Positions 18,091 through 28,335 of a DNA stretch of 64,000 nucleotides are shown one piece after another (within the stretch, counting starts at the first letter, position 1; each line of letters starts with the position of its first letter). Made by a program: the position numbers and the translations under genes. Source of the DNA: Emcibacter sp. (GTDB lineage Bacteria; Pseudomonadota; Alphaproteobacteria; Sphingomonadales; Emcibacteraceae); NCBI GenBank assembly GCA_021741205.1, contig JAIOYI010000001.1, positions 434,001 through 498,000 of the forward strand. Reading direction: 5' to 3'. The notes under the pieces were generated by a model. It was not told the DNA's origin and did no database searches. It was given only the letters and a program-made list of their open reading frames with translations.

Positions 18091-19692
18091 TTAATGGCGG
18101 AAATGACGCATGCCTGTCATGACCATAGCAAGACCACGTTCGTTTGCGGCGGCGATAACCTCATCGTCCCGCATCGAACCACCAGGTTGAATGACGGCCG
18201 TAACGCCCGCTTCTGCTGCATGAATTAGGCCATCTGCAAAAGGAAAAAAGGCATCAGACGCCACAACGGAACCTTTTGTCATGGCCAAGGGAAGACCAGC
18301 AAGGGTACTCGCATCCTCTGATTTTCGAACCGCAACCCGGGCACTGTCCACTCGGCTCATTTGCCCAGCACCAATACCAACCGTTGCCCCGTCTTTCACA
18401 TAAATAATGGCATTTGATTTCACATGTTTACAGACCGTAAAGGCAAAAAGGAGATCCTTCAATTCCTGTTCCGTTGGTTTTCTTTCCGTCACCACTTTTA
18501 AGTCGTCTAAGGTAATTTTTCCATTATCCCGTGCTTGTAATAAATATCCCCCTGCAACGGATTTTATAATTTGGCCTGCAGTACGGGGATCTGCCAATCC
18601 ACCAGTTAACAAAAGGCGAAGATTTTTCTTAGCCCCCATGATTTTTATGGCCGCATCGTCTGCATCTGGCGCAATCACTACTTCGGTAAATATTTTTGCA
18701 ATTTCTTCAGCGGTGGCAGCGTCTAACGTGCCATTCAAGGCAATAATTCCACCGAAGGCACTGGTGGGGTCACAAAGCAGGGCGCGGTTATAGGCCTCAG
18801 TCAAGGTCCTTCCCTGAGCAACTCCGCAAGGATTAGCATGTTTGATAATCGCGACCGCAGGGCCATATTTTGGATCAAATTCACTGACCAATTCAAAGGC
18901 CGCATCGGTATCATTAAGGTTATTATAGCTAAGCTCTTTTCCCTGAATTTGTCGAGCGGTGGCAATACCGGGTCTTACGGATGCGCTTCTGGCCACATAA
19001 AAAGCCGCATCCTGATGGGGGTTTTCACCGTAACGTAATAGCTGTCTACGTTCTGCGGTAATATTAATACGGTCAGGATAAGTCTCGCCCAATTGTTTTG
19101 CAAACCACGATGAAATGGCCGCATCATAAGAGGCTGTTCTTGCAAAGGCGCGTGCCGCAAGCCGTTGACGTAATTCCGGCGATGTTGCCCCCTTATTTTC
19201 CACCATAGAGTTTTTCACAGCCTCATAGTCACTCGCTTCAACAATCACGGTTACAAAGCGGTGATTTTTTGCGGCTGAACGGATCATGGCGGGGCCACCA
19301 ATATCTATATTTTCAATACAATTATCAAAATCCGCACCCTTTTCAACGGTTTCCTCAAAGGGGTAAAGATTGACCACCAACAAATCAATATTAGCAATAT
19401 CATGATCTGTCATAGCCTGAATATGGGCATTATTGTCCCGAAGGGCGAGCAATCCGCCATGTATTTTCGGATGCAATGTCTTAACTCTACCGTCCATCAT
19501 TTCTGGAAAACCTGTATGACTAGATACTTCCGTGACAGAAACCCCCGCCGCCGCCAAAGTTTTAGCCGATCCCCCCGTGGATAAAATTTCAACGCCTTGT
19601 TTTGCAAGAAATTGGCCAAATTCAACTAAACCCTTTTTATCAGAAACAGATAATAAAGCTCTTTTGATGGGGGGCATATTGCTGTTGTTCAT
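18091..19692 (-). CDS. purH: Bifunctional AICAR formyltransferase / IMP cyclohydrolase
   Basis: A 533-residue enzyme for the last two steps of purine synthesis: formylation of AICAR with 10-formyl-THF and ring closure to IMP. The N-terminal MGS-like cyclohydrolase domain starts '[19 protein letters not shown]' with 'STGGSAKTL' and '[21 protein letters not shown]'. The transformylase part carries '[12 protein letters not shown]' (catalytic Lys-His pair) and ends with '[19 protein letters not shown]' and '[12 protein letters not shown]'. The length is standard. It lies downstream of the heparinase-like gene on the same strand, 81 bases apart, an order common in alphaproteobacteria. Confidence 0.97.
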   Translation of the reverse strand: MNNSNMPPIKRALLSVSDKKGLVEFGQFLAKQGVEILSTGGSAKTLAAAGVSVTEVSSHTGFPEMMDGRVKTLHPKIHGGLLALRDNNAHIQAMTDHDIANIDLLVVNLYPFEETVEKGADFDNCIENIDIGGPAMIRSAAKNHRFVTVIVEASDYEAVKNSMVENKGATSPELRQRLAARAFARTASYDAAISSWFAKQLGETYPDRINITAERRQLLRYGENPHQDAAFYVARSASVRPGIATARQIQGKELSYNNLNDTDAAFELVSEFDPKYGPAVAIIKHANPCGVAQGRTLTEAYNRALLCDPTSAFGGIIALNGTLDAATAEEIAKIFTEVVIAPDADDAAIKIMGAKKNLRLLLTGGLADPRTAGQIIKSVAGGYLLQARDNGKITLDDLKVVTERKPTEQELKDLLFAFTVCKHVKSNAIIYVKDGATVGIGAGQMSRVDSARVAVRKSEDASTLAGLPLAMTKGSVVASDAFFPFADGLIHAAEAGVTAVIQPGGSMRDDEVIAAANERGLAMVMTGMRHFRH

Positions 19693-19773
19693 AACATCTT
19701 CCTAATTCTAACATTTATAATCCTACGACCTAATGGATCATCCCCATCGTCGCAAGTAAAAAATAAAAAACCA

Positions 19774-21513
19774 TCAGACATTATGGCCAATAAGACGTAA
19801 TGACCATTTAATAGTCGTCGCTTTACTAAGAATTTTGCCTGAGATAACAATTTGTTGGCTGTTCTGTTGTCGCAGACCTTGACCAAAATAAACACTGTCT
19901 TCCACCGACATCGCGCCGCCGGAACACTGAAACTGCCAACATTTGGCATTAGGGAGCCGCAAAAGCAATCGATCCTTGGCCTCTTGCCTTATGATGGCTA
20001 CATTGGGATGAAGATGAAAACGCGCATCAAATTTCATCTCCTCGTCTTTTTGACCCGCCCTATTTTCAATATGTCGCCATTCTAAAATATCTTCCCCCCG
20101 AATATCATCGCCCTTTTCATTCATATAAATCGCACGGTGATGAACAACACCAAGTGATGATAAATAACCATCGTGGCTCGCCTCCATTAAATTATGGCCA
20201 TTCTGTACTAATTTATGGCTTTTTACCAGACGAGGCCCATGACCAATTAAGCCATTAGATCTTATTTCGCTAGAATTTTTATCATTTAAAACAACCGTTG
20301 AATGCGCCGCAGTTAAACGAGAAAGGTTAAGCAATTCATCGCCTTGAGGTCCAAAAAAATCCGCATTACCGCAATTCACAATTATTCTTTGTTTGGCGTA
20401 ACTCATCTCAAAGGACAATATTCCCGCATGGAAATGCTTACTGATATTCTTATCCTGCACCAGATTACTATCCATAATAATAACGGATTTTCCCTGTTCC
20501 AGCCGTTTATAGCCGCCCTCCTGCCCATCTTCGCCAATGGGGCCTTCTATTATTTTACCCGCCAATATCAATGTTGTGGCAATTTCTTCTGTCTCTAATT
20601 CATTGGTCCCATTAAATAGAGCCAACCGACCATCGCCATGCAACAAATTCCGAAAGGCTTTTGTCATTTGCCAAAGAATATTGTCAAGTTTTTCAGGAAT
20701 GGCATGCCCCATCGCCTTGTATGAAGCCCTGACAACCAATAAGGTTTTTAAGATGAAATAAATATCTTTTGGATTAGCACTTGCCACGCCGCCATCGGGG
20801 AAAATTTCTTGGACAAGGGCGTTCTTCAACAAACCTGTTCCTTTTTTAAGCCAACTTTCACCGTAAGGAATATATAATCCCGCAAGGATAAGTCCTGAAA
20901 TGGCCTGAAAGCGGGGCAGGCCTCGCCTGTCATCATCGCCTTCATAAAAAAGATGTCGAGCCTGATGAGAGAGAGAACTCAACAGTTTACTGCGATAAGC
21001 CATATCGTTGCTGTCAAGGATCAGCGGAGCATATGTCATCCAGTTGATAATTCGCTGTCCCATGATTTCTGGCGACCATGACAAATCATGCCAGCGATCA
21101 AAATCAACAAGCCATTGACCCACAAGCGCCATAGCCTTTAATTTTGCCGCATTACGGTCAACAACCCTGTTAAGATCTCTTAACCAGACAAAAGAATGTA
21201 AATAATGCTGAAAATTCTTATCCAGCCCCTTTTGTTGCCATATCTCCCCATCCGTCCATTCCCCGTCCTTATGGTCTGGATTGGTTACGATTTGACCTTC
21301 ATAGTAAAAGCGATTGGCCAAAATATTGGTGCCCGCCACAAGCGACCCCGCCCAGGGGTCTTTTGGAGTACCAAGCAAACGCAGCGGGTGCTTTCCCTTT
21401 ATACGAAGCGCATGATAGGGGCTGCCGTAACGGATTTTCTTTGTCACCCGCCCCAAATATTTTTGTCCTTTTGTTAAAAGTGACATATCTGACGGATGCG
21501 AGACCTGCGACAT
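19774..21513 (-). CDS. Heparinase II/III family protein
   Basis: A 579-residue protein. Residues about 60-300 are the alpha-helical toroid part ('FVWLRDLNRV', 'WMTYAPLILDSND', 'FPDGGVASANPKDIYFILK'). Residues about 330-570 are the beta-sheet heparinase II/III-like domain ('HAGILSFEMSYAKQRIIVNCG', 'LTAAHSTVVLNDKNSSEI', 'HHRAIYMNEKGDDIRGEDIL'). Family enzymes are polysaccharide lyases; in alphaproteobacteria this conserved member sits between rpe/rsmB and purH, and its substrate is not established. No signal peptide is obvious. The unit upstream of its start is a 28-bp tandem duplication. The family is clear, the specific activity is not. Confidence 0.85.
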   Translation of the reverse strand: MSQVSHPSDMSLLTKGQKYLGRVTKKIRYGSPYHALRIKGKHPLRLLGTPKDPWAGSLVAGTNILANRFYYEGQIVTNPDHKDGEWTDGEIWQQKGLDKNFQHYLHSFVWLRDLNRVVDRNAAKLKAMALVGQWLVDFDRWHDLSWSPEIMGQRIINWMTYAPLILDSNDMAYRSKLLSSLSHQARHLFYEGDDDRRGLPRFQAISGLILAGLYIPYGESWLKKGTGLLKNALVQEIFPDGGVASANPKDIYFILKTLLVVRASYKAMGHAIPEKLDNILWQMTKAFRNLLHGDGRLALFNGTNELETEEIATTLILAGKIIEGPIGEDGQEGGYKRLEQGKSVIIMDSNLVQDKNISKHFHAGILSFEMSYAKQRIIVNCGNADFFGPQGDELLNLSRLTAAHSTVVLNDKNSSEIRSNGLIGHGPRLVKSHKLVQNGHNLMEASHDGYLSSLGVVHHRAIYMNEKGDDIRGEDILEWRHIENRAGQKDEEMKFDARFHLHPNVAIIRQEAKDRLLLRLPNAKCWQFQCSGGAMSVEDSVYFGQGLRQQNSQQIVISGKILSKATTIKWSLRLIGHNV

Positions 21514-21514
21514 T

Positions 21515-21570
21515 CTATATTATTTCTCAGTTAAGATAATGGCTATATTATTTCTCAGTTAAGACAATAG
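21515..21570 (+). repeat. 28-bp tandem duplication between rpe and the heparinase gene
   Basis: The unit beginning CTATATTATTTCTCAGTTAA runs 21515-21542 and again 21543-21570; the two copies differ at only two positions near the end. It fills most of the 67-bp gap between the rpe stop and the heparinase-like start, so on the minus strand it forms the leader of the heparinase-like gene's downstream neighbour spacing. Confidence 0.88.
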
Positions 21571-21580
21571 GGCAACTTAT

Positions 21581-22240
21581 TCACCCCCTAATTTTCTTGA
21601 TATTTTCTGCATATAAAGAAGGGCCGCCGGTAAAGGTTGCGGTGCCCGCAACCAGAACATTTGCCCCCGCCTCAATGACCGCTTTTGCCGTATCAACATT
21701 AATACCGCCGTCCACCTGAAGATCAATATCCCGACCGCTCTCATCTATCATTTGACGGATTTTACGAATTTTATCCAATTGATTGGTAATGAATTTTTGA
21801 CCACCAAAGCCCGGATTAACGCTCATCACCAATATCAAATCCACCATATCCATCACATTATCCAAAACCACAACAGGCGTTCCAGGATTTAAGGAAATTC
21901 CAGCCTTTTTGCCCAATGATTTTATCAATTGGATTGTTCGGTGGAAATGGGGAGTTGCCTCGGCATGTATGGTGATAATATCAGAGCCTGCCTTGGCAAA
22001 ATCCTCGATATAGGGGTCAACAGGTGAAATCATCAGATGAACATCAAATATTTTTTTACTAAAGGGCCGAATGGCATGAACCACCGCGGGACCTATTGTG
22101 ATGTTAGGAACAAAATGACCATCCATAACATCAACATGAATATAATCTGCCCCCGCCGCATCAATGGCCGAGATTTCCTCGCCTAATCGGGAGAAATCTG
22201 CAGAAAGGATTGATGGGGCTATTTTAATTTTTCTTTCCAT
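21581..22240 (-). CDS. rpe: Ribulose-phosphate 3-epimerase
   Basis: A 219-residue TIM-barrel enzyme interconverting ribulose 5-phosphate and xylulose 5-phosphate in the pentose phosphate pathway. '[16 protein letters not shown]' opens the barrel; '[16 protein letters not shown]' and 'HLMI' carry metal ligands, '[13 protein letters not shown]' and '[12 protein letters not shown]' bind phosphate and the second acid. I start at ATG 22240, which has an AGGG upstream and follows the rsmB stop by 16 bases; an upstream ATG at 22279 would overlap rsmB. Order rsmB-rpe-heparinase-purH is typical of the class. Confidence 0.95.
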   Translation of the reverse strand: MERKIKIAPSILSADFSRLGEEISAIDAAGADYIHVDVMDGHFVPNITIGPAVVHAIRPFSKKIFDVHLMISPVDPYIEDFAKAGSDIITIHAEATPHFHRTIQLIKSLGKKAGISLNPGTPVVVLDNVMDMVDLILVMSVNPGFGGQKFITNQLDKIRKIRQMIDESGRDIDLQVDGGINVDTAKAVIEAGANVLVAGTATFTGGPSLYAENIKKIRG

Positions 22241-22256
22241 GATGAACCCTAAGTTA

Positions 22257-23567
22257 TTATGAATTTGAAGCCTTGACAAGACGGCTTATGAAAAAACCAT
22301 CCATACCCCCATCAATATGATGCGGCAAAGTCTGTACGTCCCCCTCTGTCAAAATGGCATTTTCGAACCCCGCCAGTTCTGATGTCATTATCTTCTTGCG
22401 TTTTACCGTATCATTACGGGCCAGTAATGCCTTTATTTGATCGGGACCTTCTTCGGCCTGCATGGAACAAACACAATAAACAAGCGTTCCCCCCACCGGC
22501 ATTATATTAACCGCCGCATCCAAAAGATTGGCTTGGATGATACGGAGTGATTCAATATCTTTTGGCCCCTTTGCGCGGCTCACATCGGGATGACGGCGCA
22601 TGGTTCCCGTTGATGAACACGGTGCGTCCAACAAAATATGATGATACGCATGATCTGGTTTATAGGTTGCAGCATCTGACGTCACGATATCACAAACAAG
22701 ATTTAGGCGTTTCATATTTTCTTCTAGTCGGCGCAACCTGCGTTCAGACTGATCGAGGGCGGTTACCTTGCATCCCATGGCTGCGGCCTGTGCGGTTTTG
22801 CCGCCAGGTGCGGCACAAAGATCGAGAACAAAGTCACCTTCTTTTGGCGAAAGGAGTCGCATAGGTAAACTTGCCGCCATATCCTGCACCCACCAAATGC
22901 CATCATTATACCCTTCTAAATTCGGTATTATACCGGCCTTTTCCACTCGGATTGATCCATTAGCAAGCAAAACACCCCCTAGTTTTTTTGCCCATTCTTC
23001 CCCATCATACTGTGGCTTTAGGCTGAAATCCGTCGGCGGTTCTTCGAGAAGAATAGTGGCGATTTTGGCGACCTCTTCTGAGCCAAAGCGCTTCTCCCAA
23101 TTATTTTGCAGCCATTTTGGAATATTTAAGGTGGGGTTAAATCCGGTTGAGAACTTTTCTTTTTCTCGGTCAATTCGTCTTAAAATAGCATTCACCATGC
23201 CCTTGCTATGGCGGTCGCTGGTGTCTTTTTGCTTATCGGCCATTTTCACCGCCGAATTCACCGCCGCATGAGCGGGAACCGCCATATAAAGCAATTGGGT
23301 AATGCCAAGCCTTAGGATATTACGAATTGTTTTTTTGCTGCCCGACAGTTTTTTCGGCGTACAATGATTGATCATGGCATCAAGTTGGCCCAGATGACGA
23401 AGGCATGTGGTGCCCAGATGACGAACAAAGCCCTTATCTTGAGCGGATAATTTATCCCCAAACTGACGGCAAGTCTGGTCAAAGGCCTGATCTAGGGGCA
23501 AATGATCCTCTAATATTTTTTCTAGGAAACTGAGGGCGGCCCATCGGCCCATCAGATCATTCGCCAT
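22257..23567 (-). CDS. rsmB: 16S rRNA (cytosine-5) methyltransferase RsmB
   Basis: A 436-residue RNA m5C methyltransferase. The N-terminal NusB-like RNA-binding domain covers about 1-140. The catalytic half has the SAM motif '[20 protein letters not shown]', motif IV '[18 protein letters not shown]' and the second cysteine in '[13 protein letters not shown]', which together give the two-cysteine mechanism. RsmB methylates C967 of 16S rRNA in E. coli. The gene heads the rsmB-rpe pair; htpX lies 75 bases upstream on the same strand. Confidence 0.93.
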   Translation of the reverse strand: MANDLMGRWAALSFLEKILEDHLPLDQAFDQTCRQFGDKLSAQDKGFVRHLGTTCLRHLGQLDAMINHCTPKKLSGSKKTIRNILRLGITQLLYMAVPAHAAVNSAVKMADKQKDTSDRHSKGMVNAILRRIDREKEKFSTGFNPTLNIPKWLQNNWEKRFGSEEVAKIATILLEEPPTDFSLKPQYDGEEWAKKLGGVLLANGSIRVEKAGIIPNLEGYNDGIWWVQDMAASLPMRLLSPKEGDFVLDLCAAPGGKTAQAAAMGCKVTALDQSERRLRRLEENMKRLNLVCDIVTSDAATYKPDHAYHHILLDAPCSSTGTMRRHPDVSRAKGPKDIESLRIIQANLLDAAVNIMPVGGTLVYCVCSMQAEEGPDQIKALLARNDTVKRKKIMTSELAGFENAILTEGDVQTLPHHIDGGMDGFFISRLVKASNS

Positions 23568-23642
23568 CTTTACTCAATCCTTGATTATATCCTATCGTAA
23601 GCAGATGGCGTAACACAAGATGCCCTCAAAACCAAGTGGTAA

Positions 23643-24671
23643 TTAACCCCATGGCCCCTTCTTATTTTGGCTGCTCTCTTTGACTGAACCGCTGCTAGAA
23701 CCACTTTTTGGAACGCTTGACCGACCCACCTCATCAGAACGATACCGACCCTCTGATCCATACCGGGATGAATCCCTCGCCTTTGGCTTTGGATAAGCAT
23801 CGCTTTTCTCATGCCTCCCCATTCTTTCCGTCGTCATGGCCTGCAATCTTTTAATTCTATTATCCATATTGGGATGAGTGGAAAAAAGATTATCCATCCT
23901 TTGGCCTTGCAATGGATTTACAATAAATAAATGTGCCGCAGCGGGATGACGTTCCGCTGCAACATTGGTGATTTTCCTGCTGGCTAATTGAAGCTTTTCA
24001 AGAGCAGAGGCAAGATCAAGAGGTTGTCCGCAAATCATGGCGCCGCCGTAATCTGCCTCATATTCCCGACTACGACTGATGGCCATTTGAACCAGCATTG
24101 CCGCAATGGGAGAGAGAATCATTACCAGAATAGTGCCAAAACCGCTTAAGGCATTGTTACGGTTACGGCCAAAAAACATCGCAAAATTTGCAATCATTCC
24201 GATGGCACCGGCAAAGGTTGCCGTTATGGTCATAATAAGCGTGTCCCGATGTTTAATATGGGTCAGCTCATGAGCCATTACCCCCGCAAGCTCATTTTTG
24301 TTTAAAATATTGATAAGCCCCATCGAGGCGGCAACCGCCGCATTTTCTGGATTACGGCCTGTGGCAAAGGCATTGGGTTGAGCATTATCCAAAACATAAA
24401 CTTTTGGCATAGGCAGATCAGCTCGTTTTGATAATTGTTCCACTATTTTATAATAGTCCCGAAGATCGGGGTATGGGCTACTCGCCGTCACTTCTTTCGC
24501 CTCAAACATGCGCAGCAACATCTTATCAGAATTCCAATAAGCAAAAAAATTCATCCCCAAAGCAAATATCAACGCCGTCATCATCCCGCTTTGTCCGCCA
24601 AGCAAGAATCCCACAGACAAAAACAGAGCGGTCATAGCGCTGAGCAAAACGGCCGTCTTAAAATATCCCAT
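23643..24671 (-). CDS. htpX: Membrane zinc protease HtpX
   Basis: A 342-residue M48 peptidase for quality control of inner-membrane proteins. Two membrane helices lie at about 5-45. The zinc motif HELTH is at residues 134-138 with the third ligand in '[11 protein letters not shown]' further on, and two more membrane segments lie between. '[19 protein letters not shown]' precedes the active site, as in HtpX. The C-terminal about 55 residues are a Ser/Arg/Gly-rich low-complexity tail, longer than in E. coli HtpX (293 residues) but common in alphaproteobacteria. It is divergent from the SdhAF4-like gene. Confidence 0.93.
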   Translation of the reverse strand: MGYFKTAVLLSAMTALFLSVGFLLGGQSGMMTALIFALGMNFFAYWNSDKMLLRMFEAKEVTASSPYPDLRDYYKIVEQLSKRADLPMPKVYVLDNAQPNAFATGRNPENAAVAASMGLINILNKNELAGVMAHELTHIKHRDTLIMTITATFAGAIGMIANFAMFFGRNRNNALSGFGTILVMILSPIAAMLVQMAISRSREYEADYGGAMICGQPLDLASALEKLQLASRKITNVAAERHPAAAHLFIVNPLQGQRMDNLFSTHPNMDNRIKRLQAMTTERMGRHEKSDAYPKPKARDSSRYGSEGRYRSDEVGRSSVPKSGSSSGSVKESSQNKKGPWG

Positions 24672-24745
24672 TTCTGTTTCCTTTCACCTTGGTAATATTT
24701 CTGTTATATATGGAAATTATACGTCTATTTAACAAGAGTAGCTCC

Positions 24746-24898
24746 ATGAAAGACCAAAAAAATAATCAAGAAGATTCTCATAAAAAACCTCTTAAAGAAA
24801 AACCAACCCCCCGCCCCAAGGAAATTGGGGGGCGCAAAGGGTTGGAGCCCACCCGATATGGTGATTGGGAGAATGACGGCATAGTATCTGATTTTTAA
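24746..24898 (+). CDS. DUF1674 / SdhAF4-like small protein
   Basis: A 50-residue protein whose C-terminus 'GRKGLEPTRYGDWENDGIVSDF' is the signature of DUF1674, the family that includes succinate dehydrogenase assembly factor 4. SdhAF4 protects flavinylated SdhA before complex assembly in mitochondria; the bacterial role is inferred. The N-terminal half is Lys/Pro-rich. I start at ATG 24746 (AAGAG upstream) since the earlier ATG at 24689 would lie in the htpX promoter. Adjacency to htpX and rsmB is usual in this class. No sdh genes lie nearby. Confidence 0.85.
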   Translation: MKDQKNNQEDSHKKPLKEKPTPRPKEIGGRKGLEPTRYGDWENDGIVSDF

Positions 24899-24934
24899 TC
24901 ACCTCACCAGAAACAATAGAGGATTCCTTTAATT

Positions 24935-25444
24935 ATGAAACGCCTTTTTCTTCTGAGACATGCTAAAGCGGGATTTGGCCAAGATGACAAAAGTCGACCC
25001 TTGGCCCAACAGGGCAAAAAGGATGCCTTTAGGCTCGGACAATGTCTCGCCGAAAAAAATCTTTTACCTGACCATATTCTTTGTTCTGCGGCTCTGCGCG
25101 CCAAAGAAACATTCGAAAGTCTCTCAGACGGGGCGAAACTATCTTTCCCTGTCTCTTTTTTGAATGAATTATATCTGGCTTCCGAGGATTATATGACACA
25201 ACTTCTTCATAAGCTTACCCCTTCTGTTCAGTCACCAATGATTATTGCCCATAATCCAGGACTTGCCATCATGTTACACAGTCTTGCCCTTACGCCTCCT
25301 CATGACGCTCCCATTATTAAATTTCCCCCCTGTATGGTTAGTATTTTAGACTTTGACATAAAAAACTGGTCAGAATTACACCATCATTCAGGATATATTT
25401 TACAAAATATTTTACCCGCGGCCCTTAACCAAACGGAAAATTAA
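24935..25444 (+). CDS. SixA-like histidine phosphatase
   Basis: A 169-residue member of the histidine phosphatase (phosphoglycerate mutase-like) superfamily. The catalytic RHG-type motif appears as 'LLRHAKAGFG' with His9 as the phospho-acceptor; 'LSAALRAKET'-like 'CSAALRAKETFESL' gives the second Arg, and 'IAHNPGLAIML' the second histidine. SixA in E. coli dephosphorylates histidine-containing phosphotransfer proteins; small alphaproteobacterial members are mostly unassigned. It sits between the SdhAF4-like gene and the patatin-like gene, each gap about 40 bases, so these three may be one transcript. Confidence 0.85.
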   Translation: MKRLFLLRHAKAGFGQDDKSRPLAQQGKKDAFRLGQCLAEKNLLPDHILCSAALRAKETFESLSDGAKLSFPVSFLNELYLASEDYMTQLLHKLTPSVQSPMIIAHNPGLAIMLHSLALTPPHDAPIIKFPPCMVSILDFDIKNWSELHHHSGYILQNILPAALNQTEN

Positions 25445-25484
25445 TAAACCTCCAATATAATAATAAAAAACTGGACGTCGAAAA

Positions 25485-27977
25485 ATGCAGGAAAAAGAAC
25501 TTAGACTAGCGCTTGTATGTTATGGAGGGGTATCGCTTGCCATATATATCCATGGAACCTCGAAAGAAATGCTTAAACTTGTTCGTGCAAGCAAGGCATT
25601 CCACAGTGACCCCGATATCAATAGTCAAAGCCGCAAAGAATATACATATCCCAATAAGGAACTCATTGATAAACCTGATACGGAATATATTTATTTTGAT
25701 ATTTTAAAGGCGCTTTCTCCAGAGCTTGAATTGCGGATTATTATTGATATTGTTGCAGGTGCCTCTGCGGGCGGTATGAATAGTATCTTTTTAGGACGCG
25801 CCCTTGCCCATGATCTTAGTATTGATCATCTCCGTCATCATTGGTTAGAAGAGGCCGATGTGAACAGACTTGTGGGAGAGAAAAAAACCGCAAGCACTCT
25901 GGATAAAATGGTTTCAAAACCTCTCATTAAATATTTCAGTCAAAAATATTTAGGCAATACAGCGCTCAAAAAAAATGTGCAGGAAAAGCTTCCTGCTTTA
26001 ATGAATATTTGGAAGCTAAAGCCCCCATTTGACGGTAAACATTTTCTGGGTCTGATTTATCGGGGGCTAACAGAAATGGGTGAGGCCAAGGATCATTCCC
26101 TTATGCCTTATGGCCATAAGCTTGATCTTTATGTCACCGTGACCGATTATTATGGTTTTCGCCGATTAATCCCCATGAATGACCCACCCTTAATTTATGA
26201 GCAGGAACATCGTCATAAATTTTATTTCTCCTATTTGAATAAAAGAAAAAATAATGGCTTAAAATCTGATTTTGAAGAACTTGATATTCCCGCCCTAAGT
26301 TTTGCAGCACGAGCAACGGCAAGCTATCCTGGTGCCTTTCCGCCCGCACAACTTCGGGAAGTGGATAATTTTATGCGGGATATGGATAAAGAATGGACGA
26401 GAAAAGACGACTTTTTAAAGAAAAACTTTAAAGAGTATGATCAAGCAGGTATTGATCCTGCCCTGACCTCATTTTTGGACGGGAGCATTTTAAATAATAA
26501 ACCCTTTAAACAGGCCATATCTGCGATCCATGGAAGACCTGCCTTCCGTGAGGTTGATAGGCGGATTGTCTATATTGATCCAAATCCGGAAAGATATAAA
26601 ATATCCCCGAATGGTGCGCCGCCGTCCCTCTTAAACACAATTAAGGGCTCCCTGTCTGATATTCCCATGAACGAACCTATTCATGATGATTTAGCCAATA
26701 TAAAAAGTCATAATGAAAAAGTTAAAACTATCAAAACCGTTATTGACCATGCCAAGGCTGATATTGAAGAATTGGTGACGGAAATATCTGGTAATACCTT
26801 GAATTCTATTTCTTCAATAGAAGAAATTGCCTATCTGCGGATTATTGCCAATATTAAATCTGTTACCGATTCTGGTTTTTCCTATAGTGGCTATGCCCGT
26901 CTTAAATTGCGTGATACGGTTGCAAACTTAACAAATATTATTGGTACGATTTGCTCATTTGGTCCTGGCACAAAAGAACGACGGCGTTTATTCACCCTTC
27001 TTTACCATGTCGCCTTTCGAGATAAATTTGATTTCTCAAACTATTCCGACAGATTGAATAGAGAAAACCGGTCTAAGTTATTAAATTGGGTCAAAGGAAT
27101 TATTAAAAAAAATGATTCTGCAAACCCCTTGCCTTCATGGGGATATTTTCTAACAAAATTCGACATAAAATATCAAAGACGACGCCTGCTTTTTGTGATT
27201 AAGGATCTTAATACGCTCTATGCCAAATATCCTAGCATGGCACATGTTTTTGATGATTTGAAGCGTTCTCTTTATGATATTCTTGATCATATCAGCGATT
27301 GTGAAGACCCCACTTTTGTTCCTGAAGATCTTAAAGAAACCATCCAAAGGATTTTTTGTCCTTTGTGTGATATTGATATTAATGATGATACCCCGCAATC
27401 CATCATTGATAACATATTGGATAACCACACAAAAGATATCATATCGGTCTTGGATAAATTGTCCGATATCCTAAACCTTGATCAATATAAACTTGCCGGC
27501 GATAAACTTATTGCAAGTCAATATTTAAAAGGATGGGAAAATAATTTAGCCAAAACCCTTGCCATTGGTTATATTGGTTTTGCCTTTTGGGATGTTGCAA
27601 CTTTTTCCATTGCAGGATCAAAAGAACACGGCGAATTTAATGAGATAAAAATTTATCGCATTAGCCCAAAAGACAGTTCTATACTCCACGACAAAGATGA
27701 TGATATGCCCTTACGCGGGATTGCCATGGGTGGATTTGGTGCCTTTTTCAGCCGTACTGATCGCGAAAATGATTATCTATGGGGAAGACTAAATAGCGCG
27801 GAACGCATTATTGATTTGCTTTATAATCAGGCAAAAATCTCTCAATTAGAGCATAAATTAGACCTTGTCGCCTTAAAGAAGCGGGCCTTTCTTGCTATTT
27901 TGGATGTTGAAAAGGATTATCTCCATGAAATTCCAGAAATTATTGAAAATCTTAGGAATAAAATAAACCGCCTATAA
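25485..27977 (+). CDS. Patatin-like phospholipase with DUF3376
   Basis: An 830-residue protein of the patatin-related type that carries DUF3376 (TIGR03607-like). The catalytic dyad is Ser94 in 'VAGASAGGMNS' and Asp332 in 'SFLDGSILNNKPF'; the Gly-rich oxyanion loop is 'YGGVSLAIYIHGT' near residue 13. Patatins hydrolyse acyl chains from lipids. The C-terminal about 480 residues are the long DUF3376 part, with no signal peptide or membrane helix, so it is probably cytoplasmic or peripheral. It ends three bases from the opposite-strand sufA-like gene. Substrate and role are unknown. Confidence 0.85.
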   Translation: MQEKELRLALVCYGGVSLAIYIHGTSKEMLKLVRASKAFHSDPDINSQSRKEYTYPNKELIDKPDTEYIYFDILKALSPELELRIIIDIVAGASAGGMNSIFLGRALAHDLSIDHLRHHWLEEADVNRLVGEKKTASTLDKMVSKPLIKYFSQKYLGNTALKKNVQEKLPALMNIWKLKPPFDGKHFLGLIYRGLTEMGEAKDHSLMPYGHKLDLYVTVTDYYGFRRLIPMNDPPLIYEQEHRHKFYFSYLNKRKNNGLKSDFEELDIPALSFAARATASYPGAFPPAQLREVDNFMRDMDKEWTRKDDFLKKNFKEYDQAGIDPALTSFLDGSILNNKPFKQAISAIHGRPAFREVDRRIVYIDPNPERYKISPNGAPPSLLNTIKGSLSDIPMNEPIHDDLANIKSHNEKVKTIKTVIDHAKADIEELVTEISGNTLNSISSIEEIAYLRIIANIKSVTDSGFSYSGYARLKLRDTVANLTNIIGTICSFGPGTKERRRLFTLLYHVAFRDKFDFSNYSDRLNRENRSKLLNWVKGIIKKNDSANPLPSWGYFLTKFDIKYQRRRLLFVIKDLNTLYAKYPSMAHVFDDLKRSLYDILDHISDCEDPTFVPEDLKETIQRIFCPLCDIDINDDTPQSIIDNILDNHTKDIISVLDKLSDILNLDQYKLAGDKLIASQYLKGWENNLAKTLAIGYIGFAFWDVATFSIAGSKEHGEFNEIKIYRISPKDSSILHDKDDDMPLRGIAMGGFGAFFSRTDRENDYLWGRLNSAERIIDLLYNQAKISQLEHKLDLVALKKRAFLAILDVEKDYLHEIPEIIENLRNKINRL

Positions 27978-27979
27978 AA

Positions 27980-28315
27980 TTAAACATGGAAACTTTCACC
28001 ACAACCGCAACGACCTTTTTCATTGGGATTGGTAAAGGTGAAACCGCTTTGGAATTTTTCGTCCTTATAGTCCATCACGCTGCCAATCAAATATATCAAG
28101 GACATGGCATCCACATAAAGTGTTATCCCCTTACCTTCTATTCTTTCATCACTTGGATTAATCTCATCCACATAGTCTACCGTATAAGACAGACCATTGC
28201 ATCCTTTTGTCGACGTACCAAGGCGTACCCCAAGGCTCGGGCTATTACGGCTGGATAATATTTCCTTTATCCGATCTGCTGCGGCCTCTGTTATGGTTAT
28301 CATTGAATCCATCAT
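27980..28315 (-). CDS. sufA: A-type Fe-S carrier, SufA/HesB family
   Basis: A 111-residue A-type scaffold that passes iron-sulfur clusters to target proteins. Three conserved cysteines are seen: one in 'TSTKGCNGLSY' and the C-terminal pair in 'GRCGCGESF'. It is the last gene of the SUF operon and lies 20 bases after the sufT-like gene. AGGG precedes the ATG at 28315; a start at the fourth codon downstream (28303) would give the more usual N-terminus 'MITITEAAADRI'. IscA and ErpA are close relatives; position in the operon favours SufA. Confidence 0.9.
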   Translation of the reverse strand: MMDSMITITEAAADRIKEILSSRNSPSLGVRLGTSTKGCNGLSYTVDYVDEINPSDERIEGKGITLYVDAMSLIYLIGSVMDYKDEKFQSGFTFTNPNEKGRCGCGESFHV

Positions 28316-28335
28316 TTTACCCTGACATTTAACAT

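Noticed and set aside
22547-23271. Plus-strand open frames opposite rsmB
   Set aside because: They are antisense to a strongly conserved gene, with biased composition and no family match.
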